Shown: one piece after another, positions 11,112 to 21,975 of the stretch
How the letters are laid out: each line of letters begins with the position of its first letter
Numbering within the stretch: the first letter of the stretch is position 1
From: Dasyornis broadbenti
Lineage: Eukaryota; Chordata; Aves; Passeriformes; Dasyornithidae
NCBI GenBank assembly: GCA_013397935.1
Contig: VZRN01005845.1
Location: forward strand, 63,115 to 127,114
Length of the DNA: 64,000 nt
Direction of reading: 5' to 3'
Made by a program: the position numbers and the translations under genes
Notes under the pieces: generated by a model
Databases searched by the model: none
Seen by the model: the letters and a program-made list of their open reading frames with translations, nothing else
What the model was told of the DNA's origin: nothing

Positions 11112-11650
11112 TGATGCACTGGCTCTGGCTGGGATGAAGCTAACTTTTTGTAGCAGCCCTTTGGTGCTGAGTTTTGGGTTTGTGGTTAAAGTGGTGTTGG
11201 TAAGACATTAATTCTGTGGCTATTGCCACAAGGCTTTTGCTTTTTTCCCCACTGTGCTGCTCCTCCCCCACTTCAGTGAGATTGAGTAGGCCGGACCTGT
11301 TCAAAGTTGGGAGGGGATGCAACGGGACAGCTGACCTGAATTGACCAAAGGGATGTTCCATGCTGTACAACGTTATGCTCAGCAATAAAAATAGGTAGAG
11401 GAAGAAGAAAATGACTTTTCTTTTTTTCTTTCATGTTGGCCATTGCTTGGAGACTTCTCTTGTGGGAAATAGTGAGCCATTCTCTTGTGGCACAATAGTG
11501 AGTGCCTTTGCAATCACTTAGTTTTCCCCCTTCCTTTACTTACTCAGCTGTCTATCTTGACTCCTGTTTTCTTACATTTTCTCTTCTATTCTCTCCCCTA
11601 TCCTGGGGTGCATGTGGGTGCTTGGCTGCTGCAAGACTCAACCTACAGCA
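11112..11650 (+). mobile_element. Diverged avian ERVL-type LTR
   Basis: The start (tgcactggctctggctggga), the GGGACAGCTGACC segment near 11324 and a TATA-like gctcagcaataaaaa near 11375 match the layout of the LTR at 25220-25790, but the sequence is more diverged. The second half, beyond about 11420, is poorly recognisable, so the right end is approximate. Confidence 0.65.
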
Positions 11651-13917
11651 CCTGTTTATTTCTGAAGTCTTCTGATCACTGAAGTATGTCTGACTGCCAG
11701 TTAATTTATAAATGCAGGTCCCAAGTTCAACCACCATGGCTATGAATAGAGGAACAAGCAGTTACTAGGACAACAATCACCAGGAAATGGTCAATCCTTT
11801 TTCTATCACATATTCATATTATTCATGTGAGAATGGAGAAGTGAGAACAAAAGGAAGTTTTAATAATTTAGGACTCAGGGCACAAAGCTCAGGAATCTGA
11901 CCTAATAGGATTGTATTACCATTGAAGCAAAGGATGAGAATTTTCTTGAAAATGAGTGAGTGATTCTTGTCCCTTTCACTACTCACCACTGTCCTCAGTT
12001 TTCAGCGTCTGTTGAAACTGTCTGGATTGACTTTTGCTCCAAACTCTTCACTCTCTGGCATTTTGTAGAAGTAGCTCTGTAGCTCTGGCTTGGGTTGGCA
12101 AAAAACCGGGTGTCACCAATGTGCTGAACAAATGCCATGATTCAACAGTCACATCATGTGTCTCTTGCATAGATATCAAACTACTTCACAAAACATGGCA
12201 AGAATTATTAACCTTGTCTTGACAGACAGAAAACGCAAGGCACAGAGCTAAGTGGTTTGCCCAAGTTTGTGCACATGCTGTTGGCACATCGGTGAATAGG
12301 CTGTAAGTGCACCCTAAATTCTGGTCTAGCATCCCCCTAACTTGACAGTATTAACATCTAAATAATCATAGCCATTTCTTCTGGGTGCTCCCACACACAT
12401 CACTATGGAAGGCTCAGGATCTCCCCCCCTGGATGTTAGTCCTCCTGAGGCATGCACTGCTGCCTGTTGTATCCCTTTTGATTGGCCTTTGAAGGAAAGG
12501 AAGCAACCACTGTGTGTGACCCCATCCATTCCTGCAAGCTTGCAAAAATGGATGATTGCAGTCAGATACACTGGAGGTGATTGCAAAGCACATTCATTTG
12601 TAACAGAGGCCACTAAAATATATGCCGTAATCATCACTGCTACTTAACCTGTGTCCTGCATGAGCAGATTAAATTCTTTTAAAATGTTTGAACACAGCAC
12701 TCGTGATCAATGTCATTCTGTTGATCAGATTGGTGGGAATGAAGAATAAAACCACATTTACTGAACAACAATACCGACAGTGTTTCCAAAACCAGCCAAG
12801 GGCTTATTGAAAAGAATATTGATTGAGCCCGGAAAACAACAAGCAGTTATAAAAGTTTAATCATATTCTCATTCAAGCCTGCCTTCAGTGCCAGGAATTA
12901 AAATTCTCCCATCTCCTGAGGATGGAAGATACATTTCCATAATGTTCTGTGAACTTCCAATGCTTAGCATCTGTACTGAATGGTGGAATTACTCATTGCA
13001 AGTGATTCAGCTGAGATACACAGCACTTTCTGCACCAAGTGTGCAAATTATGCACAAACAAGCTGGGATTTTTTTCAATGTTTCTCATTTGCAATTGTTT
13101 AACAAAGAGCTGGGCAAGCCAATGTTAGCCCACAAGGTATTTTTGAAGTGGTCAGAATAAATATTTGGTCTTCATGATTGAGCAACATATGCCTGATCCC
13201 TCAAATCAGATGTAATTATAATGATTCCTCAGCTAGAAAAGATTAGTCTCACTATGAGGATATGTCTTTATTAGAAAATTGCTTATAAACATTTACAGTT
13301 GCCTGAGAGAGCTACTGTATGCAGAGTGAAAGGCTATGTTCAGAATGGCACAAATGCTGTGGCAGTGTCTGGTTATAGAAGCTGTATGGGGTTAAAGAGC
13401 AGAAGAAATTACTGTTTGCCAGGGGAAACAGGAAAAAGTTTTTCTGGCCTGTGGTTATGAAGACTCACATCTTTCTAAGCTAAGCTCACTGCTGTGGAGA
13501 ACAAAAAAAAAAAAANNNNNNNNNNNNNNNNNNNNNNNNNNNNNNNNNAAAAAACAGAGCTATGTCTGAGCTAGTATTTCTCTTCCCATTTCAATCCTCT
13601 GCTTCACTTATGTCTGTGGTAATCTTTACGGAAGTCAAATATTGCTGGGTCTGTCCTGCAACAGGAGATGCAAACATAGGTGGGGCAACAATATATCTCA
13701 GTGATTTCCAAATAAGTGAGACCGCAGCATTAGCAAGGATAGCAACGTTACACAGGGCGTGGATACCATCTCTACACACCTGGGTGTCCTCAAACAGGCT
13801 GCTGTGTTGTCAGGGATTTTTGTATACCAGGTATGAGAGAGACCAATCTGATTTTTATTTATGCCTCAACATACGTTATACATGAGATGAAAAAATGACT
13901 ATACGTGCTGGGAGCTC
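11651..13917. other. Intergenic, no gene recognised; assembly gap inside
   Basis: No coding or repeat family was recognised. Overlapping frames on both strands near 12326-12647 look like chance. A run of N is at 13516-13548. Confidence 0.55.
13516..13548. other. Assembly gap (33 N) flanked by poly-A
   Basis: Thirty-three N bases sit between an A run ending at 13515 and an A run starting at 13549. The true length of the A tract and any hidden sequence are unknown. Confidence 0.98.
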
Positions 13918-14733
13918 TGTCCCCGGGGAGGCTTCGCCGCACAGCCAATCAGGGCAGAGAAAGATTCCACAATTGGCCTGCAAGCAACGCCCCCTTGCTA
14001 GTGGGGCGGATCCCCGGATGCCCGCGAAAAAATGCGCGGGAAAAATGTGCGGGGAAGGTACGCTATAGGCGGGCCAAGCACATAAAAGCTGCGACACAAG
14101 CCCGGGTCATTTTCTTCGGGTTTTTTGGAGGGAGAGGGGCAGAGCTGAGCGTCCAGGCGAGCCCCTCTCCCCGCCTTCGCATTTTCCTCCCTGCGGTGCT
14201 GCTCCTTCCCTAACTGTCTGTCCTGTCTACCCCTGTCCTTCACGGCTTCCCCAAGGCAACTCCGTCGTCGCGACAACCTTGTGCTGTGCTGTTTACCCGA
14301 CGGAGCCGCCGCACCCCGGCCTTCACCGCCCGCAGCTGGTCCCTGAGCGCACCCGTAGCCATGGCAGCTTGTTCCTGTTCTTCGCTCGCGGGAGGGACAC
14401 GCAGCTGCTGCTGTTTGGAAATCGCGCCCAGCCCGCCACGGGAGCCACGCAGACTCCTCGCAGCTCACAGCACACACGCTCCACTTGCCGAGCTCTCGCC
14501 GACGGGGTGCTCGGTGTGTAATAGTAACGATCTGTGCGGTATTCTGTTTCTCTCTCTGTCTCTCATTTCCCCTTTGTTCTATTTTCTATCCCCCTTCGGT
14601 AGGCGCTTACCGTTCTTTATCAATAAATAGTTTCTCAGATATAATATTGCCACCTTTGCGCTTTATTTTTCGTCCGAGAAATCTATTAAAAAGAATCCTT
14701 CCCCACTCCCCCTTTTTACAGTGGGACGGGACA
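13918..14733 (+). mobile_element. GC-rich solo LTR-like element
   Basis: The block starts TGTCCC and ends GGGACA, a six-base terminal inverted repeat typical of LTRs. It is far richer in GC and CpG than its surroundings. It has a CCAAT box near 13945, a TATA-like cacataaaag near 14079 and an AATAAA at about 14623. No clear target duplication was found (gagctc on the left, aggtac on the right), and no retroviral coding sequence adjoins it. A CpG-island promoter is the alternative. The long frames on both strands are effects of high GC. Confidence 0.6.
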
Positions 14734-16949
14734 AGGTACCTGGCTAAGTCAGAGTTATGTGGCAGGTACACCTATGTAAAATGGACTTATATTCAAAACA
14801 GGGTATGCTGTGCATTCTTCCCCTTTTGCAAAGCTTCCAAGAATTAGTGACTACAAAGTAAGTGAGTGGCATAGTTTTACAGACATATCCCGATTGTCTC
14901 GGAGCTGACTTCTGATGACTGTGAACCACAAAATGGGGAGTTAAACTTCTCTGGACTCACCGGGTTCCATTTTCTTTGTCTGGCCTGTCATTTCTGAGAT
15001 GCAAAGGACAGTTGCATTGGTGCATGGAGTTCTGAATTTCTATTCTTCCTCTTTTTTGCCCCCACCTTCAGTTGCCTTCTTCTGTGAGATCTCTTCAAGG
15101 AAGTGGGAGGAAATTTCATACATGAAGAATCCTTTAAGATAGGATCTGTGTGAAGGTGTCTGAAGAATTGGGGTAAAAAGAAAAACAACAACAAAACCAA
15201 AAAACCCCAACAAAACTAAAAGGGATAAAGACCTGGCAGCAAGTCCTAGGGTAGAAAATAAAAATCCTGTGTAGCTTGAGTGAAGACAGATACAACTAAG
15301 AGCAGGGTCATGAGGAAAAGGGAAACTCTTGAAAAACTTGAAAAGCAACTTGAACCATCAACAGATGCACACAGTGTGTGGATGCTTGGAGGCTCTTTTC
15401 TCAAGTCAAGAGGAAGGAACTACATCTCTCTACTTGAGAAATAAACATAAGCCATACAAAACCAACAAGAAGATATAAACTAATTCTTTTTGTGATTTAT
15501 CTGGGAAGGAAGCAGTCAAAACAGTAAGTCCAGAGCACAGGGCTCTGCAGAGCTGTTGTGTCCTGAGGCACCTTGGCTACATTCACTTAGCCAATGCTGC
15601 ATCTAACACTTATGGATTTGTAGTAGAGTACTGTAGCTCCAGCTGTACACCTGCTACACAAGCTAGTACAGTGCTTCACAATGGAACCTGTGCTTGGAAA
15701 TGCCCCATTTGAGGACACTTGTTCAGTCTACACTATTATACCATGGTCCTTCACATCCTCCAGCATCCCTGGTGCCTATTGTGTAACTCTGAGCTGCGTG
15801 TGTTCACTGTGCCGCTTTTACAAGATGAATGCTGTGCTCCCCATCACTTAACCCAATACTTTGAGTGTCACACATCATGCTCAGTTAAAGATTCAGTTTG
15901 CTTTTTGGCATAATTTAATCAAATAGTTTAGAAAGGAAACAAAAGTATTGTTTTGTACCTTTTTCTGCCTTATTCTTTATGATGCACGAGGTTAACATTT
16001 ATTTGCTTAGACATTTCTCTGTGATTAGAGGAGGCCTGGCAAGGTTGATGCAGATCTATACTGTGAGTTGGGGGGTAAGATCATTTCAGGAAGGACGGGG
16101 TGCTGGGAGGGAGCGAAGGAGCTGCTAATGAAGGGGTTGTACCTTTTGCTTATGTGTTTTAAGGGATTACATGGATTAGCAGCATGTGGAGAAACGACAG
16201 CTGATCACAAATCATTTACAGATATACAGTAGCATTGTTTTTAGAGGGGAAATTAGAGCTGGATTTATGTAGCTCACTGTATCTGGTCCCCATATTACTA
16301 CACAGGTTGGAGTGATACCTCCTTTAAGAAAAATTTGTGATTATTTGTGCTGCTCTATCTCTGCACTCCTTTTAGTATCACAGAATCATGTGGAGACAGA
16401 TTTGTAGCCAATACTAATCTCACAAACTCCACAAAAGTTAACTAACACCATCTGTGGCAGTTTTTGCTGCAAATTGCCACAACATGTGAAATGCTTCTCT
16501 CAGTCTGATTAGTAGAGTCTTGTCATGGGAACAGTGTCACGAGGCCTCCTTACACACACCATGGCTCTCATTTCTAGAGGTCTCTGTTTTAGATACATAG
16601 GAAAGGATGCCTGATTGTATGTCGTCAGTAAAAGGGAAGATTCTTCCTCTCGGCGTGCCTTGAATGTCAATGCAAAGCAGAAATGAAAGAAATTAAACCA
16701 AGCAGCACGAGTAGCACATACGTAAGTAAAAAGTTTTCTCCATCATAGAGCTGCTCCCCAGATGCTGAAAAGCCATTTTTATCTATCCCCTCCTGCTTGT
16801 TCGCAGGGTCTGATTCTCTATCCCTTGATCTTGCAGTAGTACTTTTGACAAGTAGAAGAAAGCAGACAGGATTTGGAGGGGGAAAAAAATCCACCTTAGC
16901 AACAAGCCAAGAGAAACAGTGGGAACAGGAGAAAAGACATGAACAATCA
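14734..16949. other. Intergenic, no gene recognised
   Basis: Unique sequence with ordinary base composition. I see no coding frame, RNA gene or known repeat. Confidence 0.55.
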
Positions 16950-17415
16950 GTAAGTCCAGAGGAGAGCCACCAAGATGATTAAACGGAAGGATCACATCTT
17001 CTAGGGGAAAGGCTGAAAAAATTCAGATTGTTCAGCCTGGAGAAGACTTTGAGGTGATTTAATTGTGGCATTCTAATACCTGAAGGGAGTCTACAAGAAA
17101 GATGGAGAGAGATTTTTCACAAGGGCAGGTAGTGACAGGACAAGGGAAAACATCTTCAAACTGAAAGAGGGCAGGTTTAGATTAGATACTTGGAAGAAAT
17201 TTTTTTGGTGAGGGTAGTGAGACTCTGGAATAGGTTGCCCAGAGAGGCTGTGAATGCCTCATCCCTGGAAGTGTTCAAGGCCAGGTTGAGGTGGGGCTTT
17301 GTGCAACCTGGGCTGGTGGGAGGTGTCCAGGCCCATGGCAGAGGGGTTGTAACTAGATGATCTTTAAGGTCACTTCCAATCCAAGCCATTCCATGATTGT
17401 ATGATTCTATGATTT
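16950..17415 (+). mobile_element. CR1 retroposon 3' fragment
   Basis: The stretch follows the CR1 3' region: a gaaaggctgaaaa...ttcagcctggagaaga motif, then aataggttgcccagagaggc, and it ends in the CR1-type terminal repeat ATGATTCTATGA. It is 5'-truncated and broken. Confidence 0.93.
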
Positions 17416-18698
17416 GTTAGACTGTTTCCCCTAACTTTTATACCTGCAGGATAGTAATTTCTTACATGTCCAACCTCCTTTTGGCTTGTTTTAAGATCAT
17501 TGGTTAACACTTGCCTTCAGTCCTGGCAATTGCTTCTTGCCCATTGTGCACATTTGGCTTCTCTTCAAAGGTGTGGCAGCGTTTGGCACTTTTCTAGAGA
17601 GGAGGCTGTGAAGGTGACAGCAGAACACGTACTGTATCTGAGTGGGCACAAATGTGGTATCTACAACAATCAAAACCACCAGAAAATAGCAAATTAAGAT
17701 TTATAATTGTGTTCTCCACAAGCATTTACTAACTCTGGCAGACAGCACACATCTTTCTAGGAGCTTCTCTTTTTGGAGAGCAACACTGCACATTTATCTT
17801 GCTTGATTTTTTAATAGCAGCTTCTCAAGATGCTGGGTCTCATGTAGGTCAGTACATGTACATGTACATCAGTACATGGCAGTACTGATGATCTAAGAAA
17901 AAGCAGCTCCTAACCTGGGTGCTTGGGAATCTCACCATCTTAGATGATGAAAAAAATTGACTGATCATTAAAAAACTTGGATTTTTTTGTGTATTTTTAT
18001 TTTTTCATGACTTAGAAGATGACTAAATTATTATACTCTTTCCTAGAAGCTGATTGCTAACTGACATTAGAGGCTGAGCTGGTGAATAGGATATGAAAGG
18101 GAAGACTGACCTAATTAAAAAATAAATGAGGACAAGGGAATAAAGATTCTCTTTTGATATGGGCACCCTTAGTATAATGAAGGAACAATGAAAGAATAAT
18201 AAAAACACCTTTAATTGCAAATGTTCAACTTTTCCTTCTGCTAGCAGCCTTTTAAAAGTGAACCGTGTTTTAAATCTGAGGAGATTTGAAATCCTCCAGG
18301 ATAGAAACAGTTAGTCAAATATTTTTAATTTAAATAAAAAGAGAAGGAAAAGTGCAAACTCTTTCAATATTGTCCAGAACCATTAAAGCTATGTGCCAGA
18401 GGTATGTTGCAAGTGTAAAAAAAGGAAAAAAAAACCCCACATAATTTTTATTGCTTTGGGGACAGGGATGGAAGGAGCATATGAATGGATGGTAAGAATG
18501 AAAAGCTGTGCCTGAAGCCTGATGGATGTTTAGTCTCTTTTGATACATTCAAAACTGTGTCATTCCTTTCCATGAATATTTCATTGGCTTTTAAAAGGAA
18601 AATGATCACAATTCTAATACATCACCTGTTTCTAAAAAGTGTTTTCAAAATACTTATTTCATCCCCTTCCTACATCCTTCAGCAGTAGCCCACAGAAA
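17416..18698. other. Intergenic, no gene recognised; palindrome cluster near 17852
   Basis: Mostly unique sequence. The 16-bp palindrome gtacatgtacatgtac (17852-17867) joins an inverted repeat at 17867-17890. Confidence 0.55.
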
Positions 18699-19585
18699 TA
18701 CATAAAAGGTTAATTGTCGCCTCGTCCACTGGCCACTCAATTGGCTCGGCTGACCAGGGCAGGACGACGTGCTGTGGTTGGGTCACCAGCACAGAGACTC
18801 TAGCCAGCAATCTTGACGCTCCAGCCTCCCAAGGGCGAGCTGTCTCCTAGCAACTAGAGTCCCTACTCACTGTCCTCGGCAACTCCTCGAAGAACGAAAC
18901 AGTAGCCGCTGTTAAAGTGTGGCGACGGGAGCAAGAAGGAGAGAGGGACCTCCTGCGATGGTGCAATTCCAGAGCCTTTATTGCCCAGCCTCCGAGAACG
19001 AGAGCCGTGGCTTTAGAGACACCGAAGGGGACCAAGCACAGAAGAGCCCAGAATGAGGGGTTACAAGGGTTTTTAAGGGGAGGTGGAGTTGGGAAGAAAG
19101 GGGAGGATACAAATCAAGGAACTAATAGAAAGGGATTACATAATCAGGGTAAACCAATAAGATACAATCAGGGGCGGTCTCAGGGGTGGGTCTGAAGGAC
19201 ACAACCAATGGGATAACGAATTCCAGGGAAGGTTCGGGAACAGAGGAGGAGAAAGGGGAAGGATTTAGGGGATTGACATAACATTAACATATGAATGACA
19301 AGTAACCAAAGAAAACTCCAGAACAGGGGGAGGAGAGTTAGAGTGAGCGGCGGCCCGTGGGAGTGGCCGGCCCTTCGGCACCGCCCTCGCTATCACTGTC
19401 CTGGTCGGGGTCTGCCCACGCAACTTCATCATTGGTCCAAAAACTAAAGTCCGGTGGAGCAGACCCCTCGCGAGGGGCGGGCTGGGCTACGGCCATCTCA
19501 GAGTCCAAAGTCACAGAGGTTGCCACGTCCCGCGCGGCAACCTGGGCCACCGCAACAGTTAATGAGTGCTACATAAAAGGTTAAT
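18699..19585 (-). mobile_element. LTR-related insert with 16-bp target-site duplication
   Basis: The 16-mer tacataaaaggttaat is present at 18699-18714 and 19570-19585, bracketing 855 bp of distinctly GC-rich sequence. Read on the minus strand it contains a high-GC frame (about 19550-19338), a TATA-like cttaaaaac near 19070, AATAAA near 18978 and an end in GGCGACA at 18715. TGTCATTC near 19303 could be an LTR start, pairing with GACA at the far end. Two CCAAT-type boxes lie between 19145 and 19215. Retroviral integration normally duplicates only 4-6 bp, so the long duplication is odd. The family is not identified. Confidence 0.65.
19338..19550 (-). pseudogene. High-GC open frame inside the LTR-related insert, unidentified
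   Basis: A 70-codon frame without an ATG start ends ...GPATPTGRRSL. It is rich in Asp, Glu, Ala and Pro, including DQDSDSEGGAEG. Its place just upstream of the presumed LTR on the same strand suggests the 3' end of an ERV coding region. I do not recognise the protein. Confidence 0.35.
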
Positions 19586-20887
19586 AAGAGTCTGAATAAA
19601 TCAAGAATTTGATAGATTCGTTAGATGTTAGTGAATAAATTCTGTTCTGGTTTGCAGTCAGTGGGATCATTGACTTATATGGGACCACAAATGGACTATA
19701 AGATCATATTCATTTATCATTCTGAATGTACTTTGAGTTTTCCAGGAAAGGTGAAATTTAAAAGATCTGTAATTGCTATGTATTTGCAAAAAGCCAGATG
19801 TCTAGATGGCTTGTGGGATAGGAGAATAAAATACTAACCATTTCTCTTTACGTCAGTTGCTCAGACTCATCGCCAATTGCCATTCAGAGGGCATGTGGTG
19901 ATTTGTGAGAAAGAATTTACTGTGTTTCCTAAATAAGTAGTTTTCCACAGTATGGAAAATTCTGGATGCCAACACACCGTTGCTACCTTGCTAACTTGCA
20001 CAGCTAATGAAAATAATCTGGAGAAGAACAATGAAAAGTACCTTTGTTTTGCTGAGCTGTTGAACATTCTCAGTGAATAAACAGAAGACATTTTGAGTGG
20101 TTAGTTCCCTTGGTAGTTGAGAAATCAGGAGCAAGACCAGTGCAGAAGAAACTGGGCAGATTATCACTATTTCAGATTCTTTATTTGTAACATTGCTAAT
20201 CTGGTTTTTTTCTGAATGCTAGAGAAATTCAGAAGACAATTTTAGGTTGTACCTTTGTGCAGACAATGAAAAAGAGATGACAGGCTAATGTGGCTGACCT
20301 CTTTCGAGCTCTACCTTCAGTGCATTGTTGGAAAAGTTTTTCAGTTCTGTTAGGGCAGCAAGGAAAGCCAAATTTAAGACAGAGACCCTGAGATTCAGTA
20401 CCATATATTTTCTGTACATATACTTTCTGTATTTGTTCACTTGTTGTCAGGTATTGTCTGAGGTACAGAACATGAATGTGCCTCTCCATAGCCTCAGTCT
20501 CCTCTTCCTTTTCCTCTTTTCCATACTTTGACATTTAGACTTTCCTTCAGAACACGTCCCTTAGGGACAGAGATTGTCACATTGTGATACTCCTTTGATG
20601 AGGCATGATCTTTGCTACCTCCTTTCCCTTTTAAGGTTTCTTCCCCTACTTCTTTTCCCCTATGGTCTTTTTGGATGTTCTGTGACTCCATCGAGTCTTC
20701 CCTCCCAGTGTCTCCAGTATTCTGCACAAGACATGAGTTTCTGTAACAGTGGAAATGAAATGAGACAAAAAATTCAGGCCTTGCTTTCAAACTGGAGCCA
20801 GATGGTTTAGCAACTCAAAAGTTAATGTTTCAATACAGTGTTGTTTTTAAGCACAGTGAAAGCTGCATAGCAAGCTTAAATTTTCTT
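19586..20887. other. Intergenic, no gene recognised
   Basis: Unique A/T-rich sequence. The open frames are short and on both strands, with no recognisable domain. Confidence 0.55.
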
Positions 20888-21043
20888 GCAGGTTGTGGAC
20901 TCCCCATGCTTGGGGATGTTCAAGACCCGGCTGGATGAGGCTCTGAGTAAACTGGTCTAGGGGAAGGTTCCCTGCTCATGGCAGGGGATTTGGAACTAGG
21001 TGGTCTTTAATGTCTCCTTCAACCCAAACACTTCTATGATTCT
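20888..21043 (+). mobile_element. CR1 3' end fragment
   Basis: The CR1 core cttggggatgttcaagac is followed by aactaggtggtctttaa and a terminal ttctatgattct. About 155 bp remain. Confidence 0.9.
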
Positions 21044-21187
21044 ACTGCAGAGGAGATGGAAATAAAAGTTGTGAGTCAGCAATGACTTTAGAATAACTGT
21101 CTAAGTCAGCCATCAAAGGTGACTCTTCTCTCACATGGCTGCTGTAAGGCAAAAATCAGTGCAGGCCTAAGCAGATGTCACTTTTCA

Positions 21188-21975
21188 AGTCAATCCCTGT
21201 AGTCCAACAATGATCGATGCAGCCCAAGTCCACTCCTGGCCCTGCACAGGACATCCCCAAGAATCACACCCTGTGCCTGAGAGCATTGTCCAAATGCTTC
21301 TGGAGCTCTGCCAGGCTTGGTGGTGTGACCACTTCCCTGAGAAGCTTGTTCCACCCACCCACCACCCTCTGGGGGAAGAATCTTTTCCCAATATCCAATC
21401 TAAACCTCCCCTAACACAACTTAAGGCCATTCTCTGGGTCCTATTCCTGGTTACCAGAGAAAGAGAATGTTTCCTGCCTCTCCTCTTCCCCTCACAAGGA
21501 AGTTGTAACTGCAGTGAGGTCTCCCCTCAGTTTCCTCTGCTCCAGGCTGAACAGAACAAGTGACCTCAGCCGATCTTCAGACAGTTTCCCCTCAAGGCCC
21601 TTCACCAAGTCCTCCTTTGGACACTCTCTAGTAGTTTAATATTTCTTTATTGTGGCACCCAAAACTGCCCCCAGCTCTTGAGGTAAGGCTGCCCCAGTAC
21701 AGAGCAGAGAGGGACAATCCCCTCCCTTGCCTGGCTGGTGATGCTGTGCCTGATGCTCCCCCAGACATGGATGGCCTTCCTGGCTGCCAGGGCAATCATA
21801 TTCAACTTTCTGTCCCTCAGCACCCCCAGGTCCCTTCCCATAGCACTGCTTTCCAGCATCTCATTCCCTAGTCTGTACCTTCATCCAGGGTTGCCTCATC
21901 CCAGATGCAGAATCCACCACTTGCCCTTGTTAAACTTCATTCTGTTGGTGATTGCCCAGTCCTCTGAATATTCTA
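21188..21975 (-). mobile_element. CR1 retroposon fragment, inverted
   Basis: The sequence is the reverse complement of CR1 3' sequence, with gagaagcttgttccaccc, aatctaaacctcccctaac and ggctgccccagta signatures. It lies opposite to the CR1 piece at 20888-21043, about 145 bp away. Its frames are broken. Confidence 0.88.

Noticed and set aside
12326..12647. Overlapping frames on both strands of about 80-103 codons
   Set aside because: Both strands are open over the same bases and neither resembles a known protein. Treated as chance.
13876..14847. Several long frames on both strands in the GC-rich block
   Set aside because: High GC removes stop codons. The block is better explained as an LTR or CpG island.
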